From Sediminibacterium sp. (GTDB lineage Bacteria; Bacteroidota; Bacteroidia; Chitinophagales; Chitinophagaceae), in assembly GCA_023256555.1 (NCBI GenBank), contig JALRFB010000044.1, forward strand, positions 1 through 7,324: a stretch of DNA of 7,324 nt. The letters are read 5' to 3'. Below are positions 1 through 5,858 of this stretch, one piece after another; the stretch's first letter is position 1; the number at the start of each line of letters is the position of its first letter. The notes beneath the pieces are model-generated. The model saw only the letters and a program-made list of their open reading frames with translations, searched no databases and was not told the DNA's origin. A program made the position numbers and the translations under genes.

Positions 1-20
1 CCCCAAAACCCCAAAACCCC
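1..20. repeat. Ciliate macronuclear telomere, C4A4C4A4C4
   Basis: The window opens with two and a half C4A4 units, ending exactly on a C4 block before unique sequence begins. The C-rich strand reads 5' to 3' inward, the correct orientation for a chromosome left end. Spirotrich ciliates cap their gene-sized macronuclear chromosomes with C4A4/G4T4 repeats. The 20-nt double-stranded length matches Oxytricha and Stylonychia, whereas Euplotes carries about 28 nt. Bacteroidota chromosomes have no such ends. Because the repeat sits at the first base, some outer sequence could have been trimmed. The alternative of a chance microsatellite is unlikely given the ciliate-code gene directly inside it. Confidence 0.93.
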
Positions 21-68
21 TTTCCTTTGAAAAAAAAAATAGAAATAGAAATTTTTGGAATAAGATGT
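21..68 (-). other. Subtelomeric / 3' untranslated spacer of the ciliate nanochromosome
   Basis: This is the 48-bp AT-rich stretch between the telomere and the TGA stop of the protease gene. On the coding (minus) strand it is the 3' untranslated and subtelomeric region, with a long T run where the plus strand has A at about 30-39. Short untranslated and subtelomeric spacers are usual for spirotrich nanochromosomes. I could not identify a polyadenylation signal or a chromosome breakage signal in it. Confidence 0.6.
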
Positions 69-572
69 TCATTTATTTGGAGCTGATCCAATACTCTTCC
101 TGATGTTCTCAATCTAAGCTTTTGTATTCTCAAGTTTTACAAATGCAATTGTATTTTATTTAAGAATGCCGCATATCCCCTAGGTTGGAAATATTTCAGA
201 GTCGGTGGATATCCTGGCGTAACCTTTCTCTCCCCAGTTTTTACCCCAAGAATTCTTGATGATTATATATTCTTTTTTAGTTTTGGGGTCTATGTCATAG
301 CCAACAGCGATAACAGCGTGGTTTACTGAAGGTTGGCAATCCTTCGAGTCAATTATTCCCCCTGAATAAAAAGTAAAAAGCTTGGAGTCTCCATTGAGAG
401 ACATTGAAACGGGTCCTCTCACCAGTGCCTCTTTGAGGGCCTTGACTGTTCTACCGATTTTGTAATATGATTCCACTTTTATTCCCTCCTCAAATTTGTC
501 AAGATCAGAAGCTCTAACTCTCCTAGCACCTGGAATTCCAAAAATTTCTTTGAGAGTTTTACCAATTGATTA
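69..572 (-). CDS. Ciliate papain-family (C1A) cysteine protease, C-terminal part, truncated at the junction
   Basis: This is the C-terminal half of a papain/cathepsin-like endopeptidase, which in ciliates usually acts in food vacuoles or lysosomes or is secreted. Visible motifs in order are GPVSMSL, the FYSGGI strand, the catalytic histidine in VNHAVIAVGYD (codon 318-320), and the catalytic asparagine in KNSWGKNWGEKGYARI (codon 252-254). Under the standard code the frame stops at TAG 180-182. Reading TAG/TAA as Gln extends it through 180-182, 156-158 and 114-116 to TGA at 69-71. That recovers QGICGIL, matching the G-x-C-G-I motif near the C-terminus of papain enzymes. Continuation past the TAG is therefore genuine. 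The signal peptide, propeptide and catalytic-cysteine segment (CGSCWAFS in the family) are missing, because upstream sequence is replaced by bacterial DNA at about 560-576. No start codon belongs to this fragment; a GTG at 474-476 is an internal Val. No intron is visible. Confidence 0.9.
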
Positions 573-576
573 AGTT
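560..576. other. Ciliate/bacterial chimeric breakpoint
   Basis: Right of about 574 the plus strand reads as LpxH protein (VYFAPHEFSFSGKKF, then HGDGLGPGD). Immediately left, the same frame has TAA at 571-573 and upstream codons with no LpxH-like sequence; the GNHD motif expected roughly 20-30 residues earlier is absent. The minus strand left of about 570 reads as papain-family sequence in the ciliate code. The breakpoint must lie in this short interval. The exact base cannot be fixed without the two parent sequences, and a few bases of microhomology may be shared. No transposon end, target duplication or telomere repeat sits at the join. Confidence 0.85.
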
Positions 577-1014
577 TATTTTGCTCCGCATGAATTTAGT
601 TTCTCTGGTAAAAAATTCTTTATTGCGCATGGCGATGGATTAGGACCTGGGGACGAAGGGTATAAGTTCATAAAGAAAATTTTCACTAGTTCTATTTGCC
701 AATGGTTCTTTAGATGGTTACATCCAGATCTAGGGATTAAATTGGCTAATTTTTTCAGCACTCAAAGTAGAATCAAAACAGGTAGTGCTGATGAAATATT
801 TTTAGGAGAAGATAAAGAGTGGTTAATTATTTATGCTAAAGAGCTGGCTAAAACCAATAATGCCAATTATTTTATTTTCGGCCACAGACATTATCCACTA
901 GACTTAAAAATTACTGATACTGCTAGATATATTAATTTAGGAGATTGGATAAGATCCAATACCTATGCAGTGTTTGACGGAAATAATCTTGAACTTAAAA
1001 AATGGGAAGCATGA
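574..1014 (+). pseudogene. lpxH: UDP-2,3-diacylglucosamine diphosphatase LpxH, 5'-truncated by the junction
   Basis: LpxH is a calcineurin-like metallophosphatase that hydrolyses UDP-2,3-diacylglucosamine to lipid X and UMP, a step of lipid A synthesis at the inner membrane. The readable part is 146 residues, against about 240-260 for the family. It contains HGDGLGPGD (His codon 628-630) and FGHRH (882-891 region), the metal-ligand motifs of the second half. It also has HPDLGIKLANFFS and the C-terminal RYINLGDWI, typical of the Bacteroidota enzyme. The N-terminal ligands (D-x-H, GD and GNHD motifs) are missing. Reading frame continues upstream to 574, where an in-frame TAA precedes it, so a TTG at 742 is internal and not a start. 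The TGA stop at 1012-1014 overlaps the next gene's ATG. The truncation is probably an assembly artefact; the parent bacterium almost certainly has an intact gene. Confidence 0.9.
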
Positions 1015-2069
1015 ATCTAACAGATACTTTTTTAAGTAATAGCATTAGAAGTTATTTGATTGTATTAGCCATTCTGCTAGTAGCTTTTATTATCAAAAGA
1101 ATTATATCTCGTTTTTTTGCTGGATTAATTTATACTTGGATTGTTAAAAACAATCATGCAGAATTAAAAAAATCGCAATTACATAGATTGGTGGTGCCTA
1201 TTGAGCAATTTTTATTGTTTTTGGTAGCTGTGATCGCTTTGTACGAATTACATTTTCCGGAGGCTTGGAATTTACATTTGTTCAAACTAAGCTTACAGCA
1301 AGTCATTGAATCTTGTACCAAACTTATCTTTATTGTTTTATTGATTCGAGTATGCTTAAGAACATTAGAATTTATTGCTAAGATTTTAGAAGAAAAAGCT
1401 AAAGCTACTGCAGACCAAAGCGACGATCAGTTGGTATTATTTTTTAGAGACTTTTTTAAAGTGATTTTATATATCGTTGGACTATTGTTGATTTTACATT
1501 ATGTGTTTAATGAAAATATCGGCAATCTTGTTACCAGCTTAAGTATTGTGGGTGCTGCCATTGCATTGTCAATGAGAGAAAGTTTGGAAAATATTATCGC
1601 TTCCTTCATTATCTTTTTTGACAAACCCTTTACAGTAGGAGATATGGTGAAAGTGAATAATTTTACAGGTACCATTGAAAAAATTGGCTTACGTAGTACA
1701 AGAATTCGTACGCAAGAAAAAACCTATATCTCTGTTCCTAATAAGCAGATGGTAGATACTATTGTAGACAATATTAGTTTAAGAACAGAGCGTAAGTTTG
1801 AAATGGATATCCAATTAAGTGTGCAAACAACAGCTGATGCTATTGGTGCTTTTGCAGATCACCTTAGATCTTTTATCAAACAACAAGCTGGTGTGATTAA
1901 TGCGGTAGTAGTTTTAACTGATGCTGGGAAACAAGCGCATATCATTCATGCAGAAGTGTATGTTACTATGAGTATTGATATAACTGCTTTTCAAATAATA
2001 AGAGAGCGTATAAATTTAGAAGCGATATCCTATGCCAATCACCATCAGATTCAATTTGCTGAACAATAA
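1011..2069 (+). CDS. MscS-family mechanosensitive ion channel
   Basis: This is an inner-membrane channel that opens under membrane tension to release solutes during osmotic downshock. I prefer the ATG at 1011, which overlaps the lpxH TGA as ATGA (translational coupling) and gives 352 residues; an ATG at 1002 adds MGS and is possible. Hydrophobic segments lie near residues 16-33, 60-79, 100-119 and 147-166. A pore-lining helix follows at about 172-203 (LSIVGAAIALSMRESLENII), where small residues pack as in MscS TM3. After it come the signature beta-domain features FDKPFTVGDMVKV, GTIEKIGLRSTRIRT and VPNKQM. E. coli MscS has 286 residues and three helices, so this form has about two extra N-terminal helices, common among longer MscS-like channels. 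The C-terminal alpha/beta domain appears complete. Confidence 0.93.
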   Translation: MNLTDTFLSNSIRSYLIVLAILLVAFIIKRIISRFFAGLIYTWIVKNNHAELKKSQLHRLVVPIEQFLLFLVAVIALYELHFPEAWNLHLFKLSLQQVIESCTKLIFIVLLIRVCLRTLEFIAKILEEKAKATADQSDDQLVLFFRDFFKVILYIVGLLLILHYVFNENIGNLVTSLSIVGAAIALSMRESLENIIASFIIFFDKPFTVGDMVKVNNFTGTIEKIGLRSTRIRTQEKTYISVPNKQMVDTIVDNISLRTERKFEMDIQLSVQTTADAIGAFADHLRSFIKQQAGVINAVVVLTDAGKQAHIIHAEVYVTMSIDITAFQIIRERINLEAISYANHHQIQFAEQ

Positions 2070-2076
2070 TAAATTC

Positions 2077-2682
2077 TTACAAACTTTCTTTTAAGTGCGT
2101 CAAGAAGCTTTTGATATTTTTTAAGCTATTCAATAAAGCCATATCCTTATCTGCTTTTTCCTTATTATTTTTCAAATAAGTTTTAGCACCATCTATTGAA
2201 TATTTTTTCTCCCTTAACAAGAAATAAATTTGCTTTAAGAATTCTATATCCTGAGACCTGAATAATCTATCTCCCTTTCTTGTTTTACGTGGTTGTAATT
2301 GTTTAAATTCTTTTTCCCAGTATCTAATTAATGAAGTATTTACATTAAACCAAGTAGCTACTTCTCCAATAGGGTAGTATAACTTTTTTGCCAATATCTC
2401 TGCACTAGGTACTTGTAATTTGTCCATGTCCCCTTCCATTGAAGCGAATGATTTTCTACCTCTTTTTTGTAAGACCGCGCTCGCTTTATATTGCATACTT
2501 GTTCTAGAAACTGTTGGTAATGTTTCCTCAGCAACTATAGAATGGTCTTCTTCTTTTACTACTGCTTTTAGTGCAACTGTTTTTGGCTTTTTAAAATTTT
2601 TAGAACTTGCTGGGGCTGCAATATGCACCGGTTGAGGTGTATCGTTACCAAATAAATCTAATTGCTGCAAGTGTTTAGCCAT
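2077..2682 (-). CDS. MerR-family DNA-binding transcriptional regulator
   Basis: A 201-residue protein. Residues about 101-169 form a MerR-type winged helix-turn-helix: YYPIGEVATWFNVNTSLIRYWEKEF, then the wing with RKGDRLFRSQDIEFLKQI, and a helix resembling the REKKYSIDGAKTYL segment of the family. The first 95 or so residues are low-complexity, charged and rich in Lys/Ala/Thr, probably disordered. No cysteine-based metal site or large effector domain follows; only about 30 residues remain, which may serve as a dimerisation helix. Regulators of this build (N-terminal tail plus MerR domain) recur in Bacteroidota, but I know no assigned target. The gene converges on the channel gene with a 7-bp gap and diverges from the operon starting at 2768, so autoregulation or control of that operon is possible (inference). 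The minus-strand ATG at 2680-2682 lies 4 bp from a TAnnTTTG box. Confidence 0.9.
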   Translation of the reverse strand: MAKHLQQLDLFGNDTPQPVHIAAPASSKNFKKPKTVALKAVVKEEDHSIVAEETLPTVSRTSMQYKASAVLQKRGRKSFASMEGDMDKLQVPSAEILAKKLYYPIGEVATWFNVNTSLIRYWEKEFKQLQPRKTRKGDRLFRSQDIEFLKQIYFLLREKKYSIDGAKTYLKNNKEKADKDMALLNSLKNIKSFLTHLKESL

Positions 2683-2686
2683 ATTT

Positions 2687-2694
2687 CAAAGTTA
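2687..2694 (-). promoter_or_regulatory. Bacteroidota -7-like box (TAACTTTG) for the MerR gene
   Basis: On the minus strand TAACTTTG matches the Bacteroidota -7 consensus TAnnTTTG and ends 4 bp before the MerR ATG. Transcription would begin at or within a base or two of the start codon, giving a leaderless message. No convincing TTTG/TTG -33 element is seen about 19-21 bp upstream, so this rests on one box. Confidence 0.4.
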
Positions 2695-2756
2695 CTATAC
2701 AATTCTTTGACAGATAAGACTATAGCAGATTGGTGGATAAATTGTTAAGTATAGTG

Positions 2757-2764
2757 TAATTTTG
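2757..2764 (+). promoter_or_regulatory. Bacteroidota -7-like box (TAATTTTG) for the downstream operon
   Basis: TAATTTTG matches TAnnTTTG and ends 3 bp before the ATG at 2768, so initiation would fall at the start codon. Candidate upstream TTG triplets (2730-2732, 2742-2744) are not at the usual spacing. The mirrored arrangement with the MerR-side box makes it more credible than either box alone. Confidence 0.4.
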
Positions 2765-2767
2765 CAT

Positions 2768-3733
2768 ATGCGTATTTTTATTGATACAAAAGCTACTTGG
2801 AATTTGCCCAGTGTATTGGTGCATCAAGTGGTGATTGATTTGATTACTGCGGAAATCCAATTGCCTTCAGCTGAAATAATTGTTGTGTCTGATGGATTTA
2901 ATGGAATTTTACCTCCAGGGGCTAGTTTGATGAGTACAATGGAAGCCGAAAACCTTTTGATCAATTGCACCAATGCTGTCATTATACATTTTGGTTTGGT
3001 TTTTAAAGGAGCTGAACATTTTCCTCAATATTTTATTGATCTAACCAATCCGAAGCATTTAAAAGAGGGCTTTTTAGCTAATTGGATAGCACAAATAAAT
3101 TATCATAAAACTATTAAAAAGGCTCGTAGGGTTTTTGGATGGTTGGATTTGCCATCCCCTAGTTTACCTAGCTATGAATGGTCTGAATTAGCTATGGCAA
3201 AATCTCGTAATTCAGGAGGCGACAACTATTTTATGGCCTTTGTTCCTTTATCAGAAATAGTGTCTACACTTAAAGAGTTTTCTATTTTTAAAAAATGGCA
3301 ACAAACAAGTATGGCCATACTATTTATTTGCGAAAATCAAAAGGAATTATCTAATGCAGAGTCATTGGTTAAAGGGTATAAATATAGAAATGCGGTATTT
3401 TTTAAAACCCTTGAAAACCTTGACCTGATTGATTTTGCAGCTGCTTATACTACCCTTTGGAGTACATCTATACATTATTATACTCGTATGATACAATGGT
3501 CTGCGGGATTGGGAGTTCCTATATTAATGAATAGTACATCCAACTGGTCTGTTGCATTTACAAAAGCAGGAGAATGTTTTAATTTCTCTGAAACTATGGG
3601 TCTTTCCAATCATTTCAAATTATACTATAAAGACGAAGTGTATAAACAAACCAGAGCCAACCATGGCCATGCTTGGTTCAACCAAATGAAGCAAGATGGT
3701 CTTACCATAAAAAATGGTATTTTTGCCCAATAA
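2768..3733 (+). CDS. Divergent glycosyltransferase-like protein (GT-B fold suspected)
   Basis: A 321-residue protein from ATG 2768; a TTG at 2762 would add two residues but lies inside the promoter-like box. The N-terminus MRIFIDTKATWNLPSVL starts like a GT-B nucleotide-sugar transferase strand. Near residues 154-187, the stretch FMAFVPLSEIVSTLKEFSIFKKW followed by AILFICEN resembles the second Rossmann domain of GT4 enzymes, where the chain proposes a task list and a strand. Residues 224-257 (AAYTTLWSTS, then QWSAGLGVPILMN) echo the GT4 pattern of a site with small residues followed by EAMA-x-G-x-PVI. However, the E-x7-E pair that binds the nucleotide sugar is not clear, so catalytic activity is doubtful. 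There is no signal peptide or membrane span. It heads the operon, ending 8 bp before gldC. Other possibilities are a degenerate glycosyltransferase or an unrelated Rossmann-like protein. Confidence 0.6.
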   Translation: MRIFIDTKATWNLPSVLVHQVVIDLITAEIQLPSAEIIVVSDGFNGILPPGASLMSTMEAENLLINCTNAVIIHFGLVFKGAEHFPQYFIDLTNPKHLKEGFLANWIAQINYHKTIKKARRVFGWLDLPSPSLPSYEWSELAMAKSRNSGGDNYFMAFVPLSEIVSTLKEFSIFKKWQQTSMAILFICENQKELSNAESLVKGYKYRNAVFFKTLENLDLIDFAAAYTTLWSTSIHYYTRMIQWSAGLGVPILMNSTSNWSVAFTKAGECFNFSETMGLSNHFKLYYKDEVYKQTRANHGHAWFNQMKQDGLTIKNGIFAQ

Positions 3734-3741
3734 ATTTAATT

Positions 3742-4092
3742 ATGCATCAATCTAATATTAACGTTCAAATTAGCTTGGACGAACAAAAAATTCCACAACA
3801 AATTCAATGGTCTGCAACAGATAGTTCTGCTCAAGAAGCACAAGCTGCTAGAGCCATGATGCTTACTTTTTGGGACCCTACAGATAAAACTGCCTTGAGA
3901 ATAGATTTATGGACCAAAGAAATGATGGTAGACGAGATGGCCGATTTCTTTTATCAAAATCTAATGGGAATGGGTGATACTTATATGAGAGCGACCCAAG
4001 ACAAAGCATTATCAGATGAATTTAAAAATTTCGCTAAGTCTTTTTTAGTGAAATTTAAAGAGAGTCAATTGAAACAAAACAATACTAAATAA
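3742..4092 (+). CDS. gldC: Gliding motility protein GldC
   Basis: A 116-residue soluble protein matching GldC as I remember the family: SNINVQISLDEQKIPQQIQW near the N-terminus, WDPTDKTALRIDLWTKEM at about 44-61, then VDEMADFFYQNL, MGDTYMRAT and a helical C-terminus. GldC is a Bacteroidota accessory factor of gliding motility, first described in Flavobacterium johnsoniae, where it improves but is not essential for movement and is thought to support GldB. The start chosen is ATG 3742. A longer frame opening at 3673 overlaps the preceding gene in another frame and its extra residues do not fit the family. It lies 8 bp after the previous stop and 8 bp before the yqeY-type gene, so it is cotranscribed. 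Other gld genes are not in the window. Its presence does not prove motility, since GldC is found in many non-gliding relatives. Confidence 0.88.
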   Translation: MHQSNINVQISLDEQKIPQQIQWSATDSSAQEAQAARAMMLTFWDPTDKTALRIDLWTKEMMVDEMADFFYQNLMGMGDTYMRATQDKALSDEFKNFAKSFLVKFKESQLKQNNTK

Positions 4093-4100
4093 TTACCCTT

Positions 4101-4553
4101 ATGAGTTTAGAAGAAAAAGTAATGTCTTTGATGAAAGACGCTATGAAAAGTAAAGATGAAGCAACATTAAGAGGTTTAAGAGCGATCAAAGCTGAAATCA
4201 TTAAAGCTAAAACAGATCCAGGTGCGAATGGTGCAATTAACGAAGACACTGAAATAAAATTGTTACAAAAATTAGTAAAGTCTCGTAAAGATTCTTTGAC
4301 TATTTATGAGCAACAAAATAGAGCAGACTTAGCTGCTAAAGAAATAGAAGAAATTGCAGTGATTGAAAAATTCTTACCAGCTCAAATGAGTGAGGAAGAA
4401 GTGACTGCTGCAGTGAAAGCTATCATAGAGCAAGTGGGTGCTGCTGGTCCTCAAGACCTTGGAAAAGTTATGGGTGTAGCATCTAAGCAATTGGCTGGAA
4501 AAGCAGCAGGAAACGTTATTTCAGCAGTTGCTAAAAATTTATTGACAGCCTAG
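4101..4553 (+). CDS. yqeY: YqeY/GatB-related domain protein
   Basis: A 150-residue, highly helical soluble protein that aligns along its whole length with YqeY: SLEEKVMSLMKDAMKSKD, then TLRGLRAIKAEIIKAK, LLQKLVKSRKDSLTIYEQQNRADLAAKEIEEI, FLPAQMSEEEV, and DLGKVMGVASKQLAGKA with the GxxMG-type turn. The domain resembles the tail domain of GatB, the amidotransferase subunit that helps make Gln-tRNA and Asn-tRNA, and so may bind tRNA. Its physiological role is not well established. Length is normal for the family (about 148 residues). The TAG stop is followed after 1 bp by the cvpA ATG, indicating coupling. Confidence 0.95.
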   Translation: MSLEEKVMSLMKDAMKSKDEATLRGLRAIKAEIIKAKTDPGANGAINEDTEIKLLQKLVKSRKDSLTIYEQQNRADLAAKEIEEIAVIEKFLPAQMSEEEVTAAVKAIIEQVGAAGPQDLGKVMGVASKQLAGKAAGNVISAVAKNLLTA

Positions 4554-4554
4554 T

Positions 4555-5058
4555 ATGTGGATTGATATACTTTCTGGTACCATTTTGATTCTTGCTATTT
4601 TGCAAGGATATAGAAATGGATTGATCAAAGCTGTGATATCTTTTTTCTCTCTTTTTCTTGGATTGATTTTGGCTTTTCAATGTGCAGGATATGTTGCTGA
4701 TTTATTAAAAGCACACACAAAAATTGCTTCACATTGGTTGCCTTTTATTGCTTTTTTAGTGGTATTGATTGGAGTAATGATTTTATTAAAAATGATTACA
4801 GGTATCTTGCAACAATCTGCTGAATGGTTATTGTTGGGATGGTTGAATAAATTATTGGGCATGGTTTTATATGCCTTGATATATGGTACCATTTTAAGCG
4901 CATTGCTCTATTTTATGATCTTACTTGGAGTAGTTGAAAAATCTAGCATAAAAGATAGTTTTAGCTTCCCTTATCTAGAATCTTGGTGGCCCTATTTTAT
5001 GAAAAAGTTAAGTTTATGGATTCCTTCTATTAAATCTAGTTTGACCACTTTACTTTAA
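4555..5058 (+). CDS. cvpA: CvpA-family membrane protein
   Basis: A 167-residue integral membrane protein with four hydrophobic segments near residues 4-18, 22-47, 61-84 and 100-125. The family hallmarks are present: the D-x-L start, QGYRNGLIK after the first helix (family pattern G-x-x-x-G), and LLGWLNKLLGMVLYALIYG before the last helix. In E. coli CvpA is needed for colicin V production and influences envelope homeostasis; the molecular function is unresolved and no colicin gene is seen here. The C-terminal 40 residues are polar/aromatic (FSFPYLESWWPYFM). The start follows the yqeY TAG by 1 bp, so translation is probably coupled. Confidence 0.9.
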   Translation: MWIDILSGTILILAILQGYRNGLIKAVISFFSLFLGLILAFQCAGYVADLLKAHTKIASHWLPFIAFLVVLIGVMILLKMITGILQQSAEWLLLGWLNKLLGMVLYALIYGTILSALLYFMILLGVVEKSSIKDSFSFPYLESWWPYFMKKLSLWIPSIKSSLTTLL

Positions 5059-5079
5059 GGTTATTTAATCTGAATCATT

Positions 5080-5087
5080 TATCTTTA
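5080..5087 (+). promoter_or_regulatory. Weak -7-like box (TATCTTTA) before the hydrolase gene
   Basis: The 33-bp gap 5059-5091 is the longest intergenic space in the plus-strand cluster. TATCTTTA differs from TAnnTTTG only at the last base and ends 4 bp before the ATG, the same placement as the two boxes near 2690 and 2760. It may be an internal promoter. With one mismatch and no clear -33 element this is only suggestive. Confidence 0.2.
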
Positions 5088-5091
5088 AAGC

Positions 5092-5853
5092 ATGGACTAC
5101 GAAATTAAAAAAGAAGGCAAATTTGAATACCTAGAAGTAGGTGAGGGAGAGGTGTTGATGCTATTGCATGGACTTTTTGGAGCATTGAGTAATTTTTCTG
5201 ATTTAATTGAGCGTTTTAGAACGACTCATAAGGTGGTGGTACCTTTATTACCTTTATTCGATTTAGATATTTTACATACTAGTGTAACTGGTTTAGCCAA
5301 GCATGTTGATCAATTTATTGAACACAAAGGTTACGATCAAATTCATTTATTAGGAAATTCTTTAGGCGGTCATGTTGCTTTAGTGCATGTATTAAAACAT
5401 CCCGAAAAAATAAAGTCATTGATTTTAACTGGAAGTAGTGGCTTATTTGAAAATGCCATGGGAGATACTTACCCAAAGCGCGGAGATTATGAATATATCA
5501 AAAATAAAACTGCTTTAACCTTTTATGACCCTAGTTTAGCAACCAAAGAATTAGTGGATGAAGTTTTTGAAATCACTAAAAACAGAATTAAAGTAATTAA
5601 AATTATTGCTTTGGCTAAAAGTGCTATTAGAAATAATTTGGGAGACGAGCTAAAACAAATTCAAAAACCTACTTTATTAATCTGGGGAAAGAACGATACA
5701 GTAACACCGCCATTTGTGGCCGAAGAGTTTCATAAATTGATTTCACATAGTCAACTGCATTTTATTGATAAATGTGGTCATGCACCAATGATGGAAGTTC
5801 CTGGTGAATTCAACGATTTATTGGATAATTTTCTTCAATCATTGCCAAAATAA
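5092..5853 (+). CDS. Alpha/beta hydrolase
   Basis: A 253-residue alpha/beta-fold hydrolase with a complete catalytic set: oxyanion-loop LLHGLFGALSNF (residues 24-35), nucleophile elbow GNSLGG with Ser90, acid in WGKNDTVTPP with Asp202, and CGHAPMMEVP with His230. The elbow G-N-S-x-G-G, the HG motif and a cap region at about 120-185 resemble the esterase/meta-cleavage-hydrolase group, but the substrate cannot be told from sequence. No signal peptide is seen, so it is cytosolic. In several Bacteroidota the gene upstream of the CBS-domain/nadK cluster is a hydrolase of this kind (recollection, not checked), so a housekeeping role is more likely than a specialised pathway. It ends 5 bp before the next start. 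Confidence 0.92.
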   Translation: MDYEIKKEGKFEYLEVGEGEVLMLLHGLFGALSNFSDLIERFRTTHKVVVPLLPLFDLDILHTSVTGLAKHVDQFIEHKGYDQIHLLGNSLGGHVALVHVLKHPEKIKSLILTGSSGLFENAMGDTYPKRGDYEYIKNKTALTFYDPSLATKELVDEVFEITKNRIKVIKIIALAKSAIRNNLGDELKQIQKPTLLIWGKNDTVTPPFVAEEFHKLISHSQLHFIDKCGHAPMMEVPGEFNDLLDNFLQSLPK

Positions 5854-5858
5854 ATTTC

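Noticed and set aside
1..20. Short CRISPR or microsatellite reading of the C4A4 repeat
   Set aside because: No spacers, too short for an array, and orientation, length and the adjacent ciliate-code gene fit a telomere.
69..572. Euplotes origin of the ciliate fragment
   Set aside because: Euplotes uses TAA/TAG as stops and TGA as Cys; that code would end the protein before G-x-C-G-I, and its telomeres are usually about 28 nt.
742..744. TTG as the start of a 90-residue metallophosphatase
   Set aside because: LpxH homology, including the essential HGDG motif, continues upstream in frame to 574, so this Leu is internal.
576..761. Minus-strand frame of 61 residues continuing the protease frame
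   Set aside because: It lies opposite the LpxH coding sequence, has no papain-like motif, and is a shadow of the bacterial gene beyond the junction.
2060..2085. Bidirectional terminator between the converging channel and MerR genes
   Set aside because: The gap is only 7 bp and no stable hairpin with a T run could be seen.
2420..2635. Plus-strand open frame of 71 residues
   Set aside because: Antisense to the MerR gene's low-complexity part, with no recognisable motif.
3673..3741. Upstream extension of gldC by 23 residues
   Set aside because: It overlaps the preceding gene in another frame and its sequence does not match the GldC family, which begins near the ATG at 3742.
4677..4892. Minus-strand open frame of 71 residues
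   Set aside because: Antisense shadow of cvpA, whose family features and membrane segments are clear.
4555..5058. Bacteriocin (colicin V) locus suggested by cvpA
   Set aside because: CvpA-family proteins are widespread housekeeping membrane proteins; no toxin, immunity or export gene is nearby.
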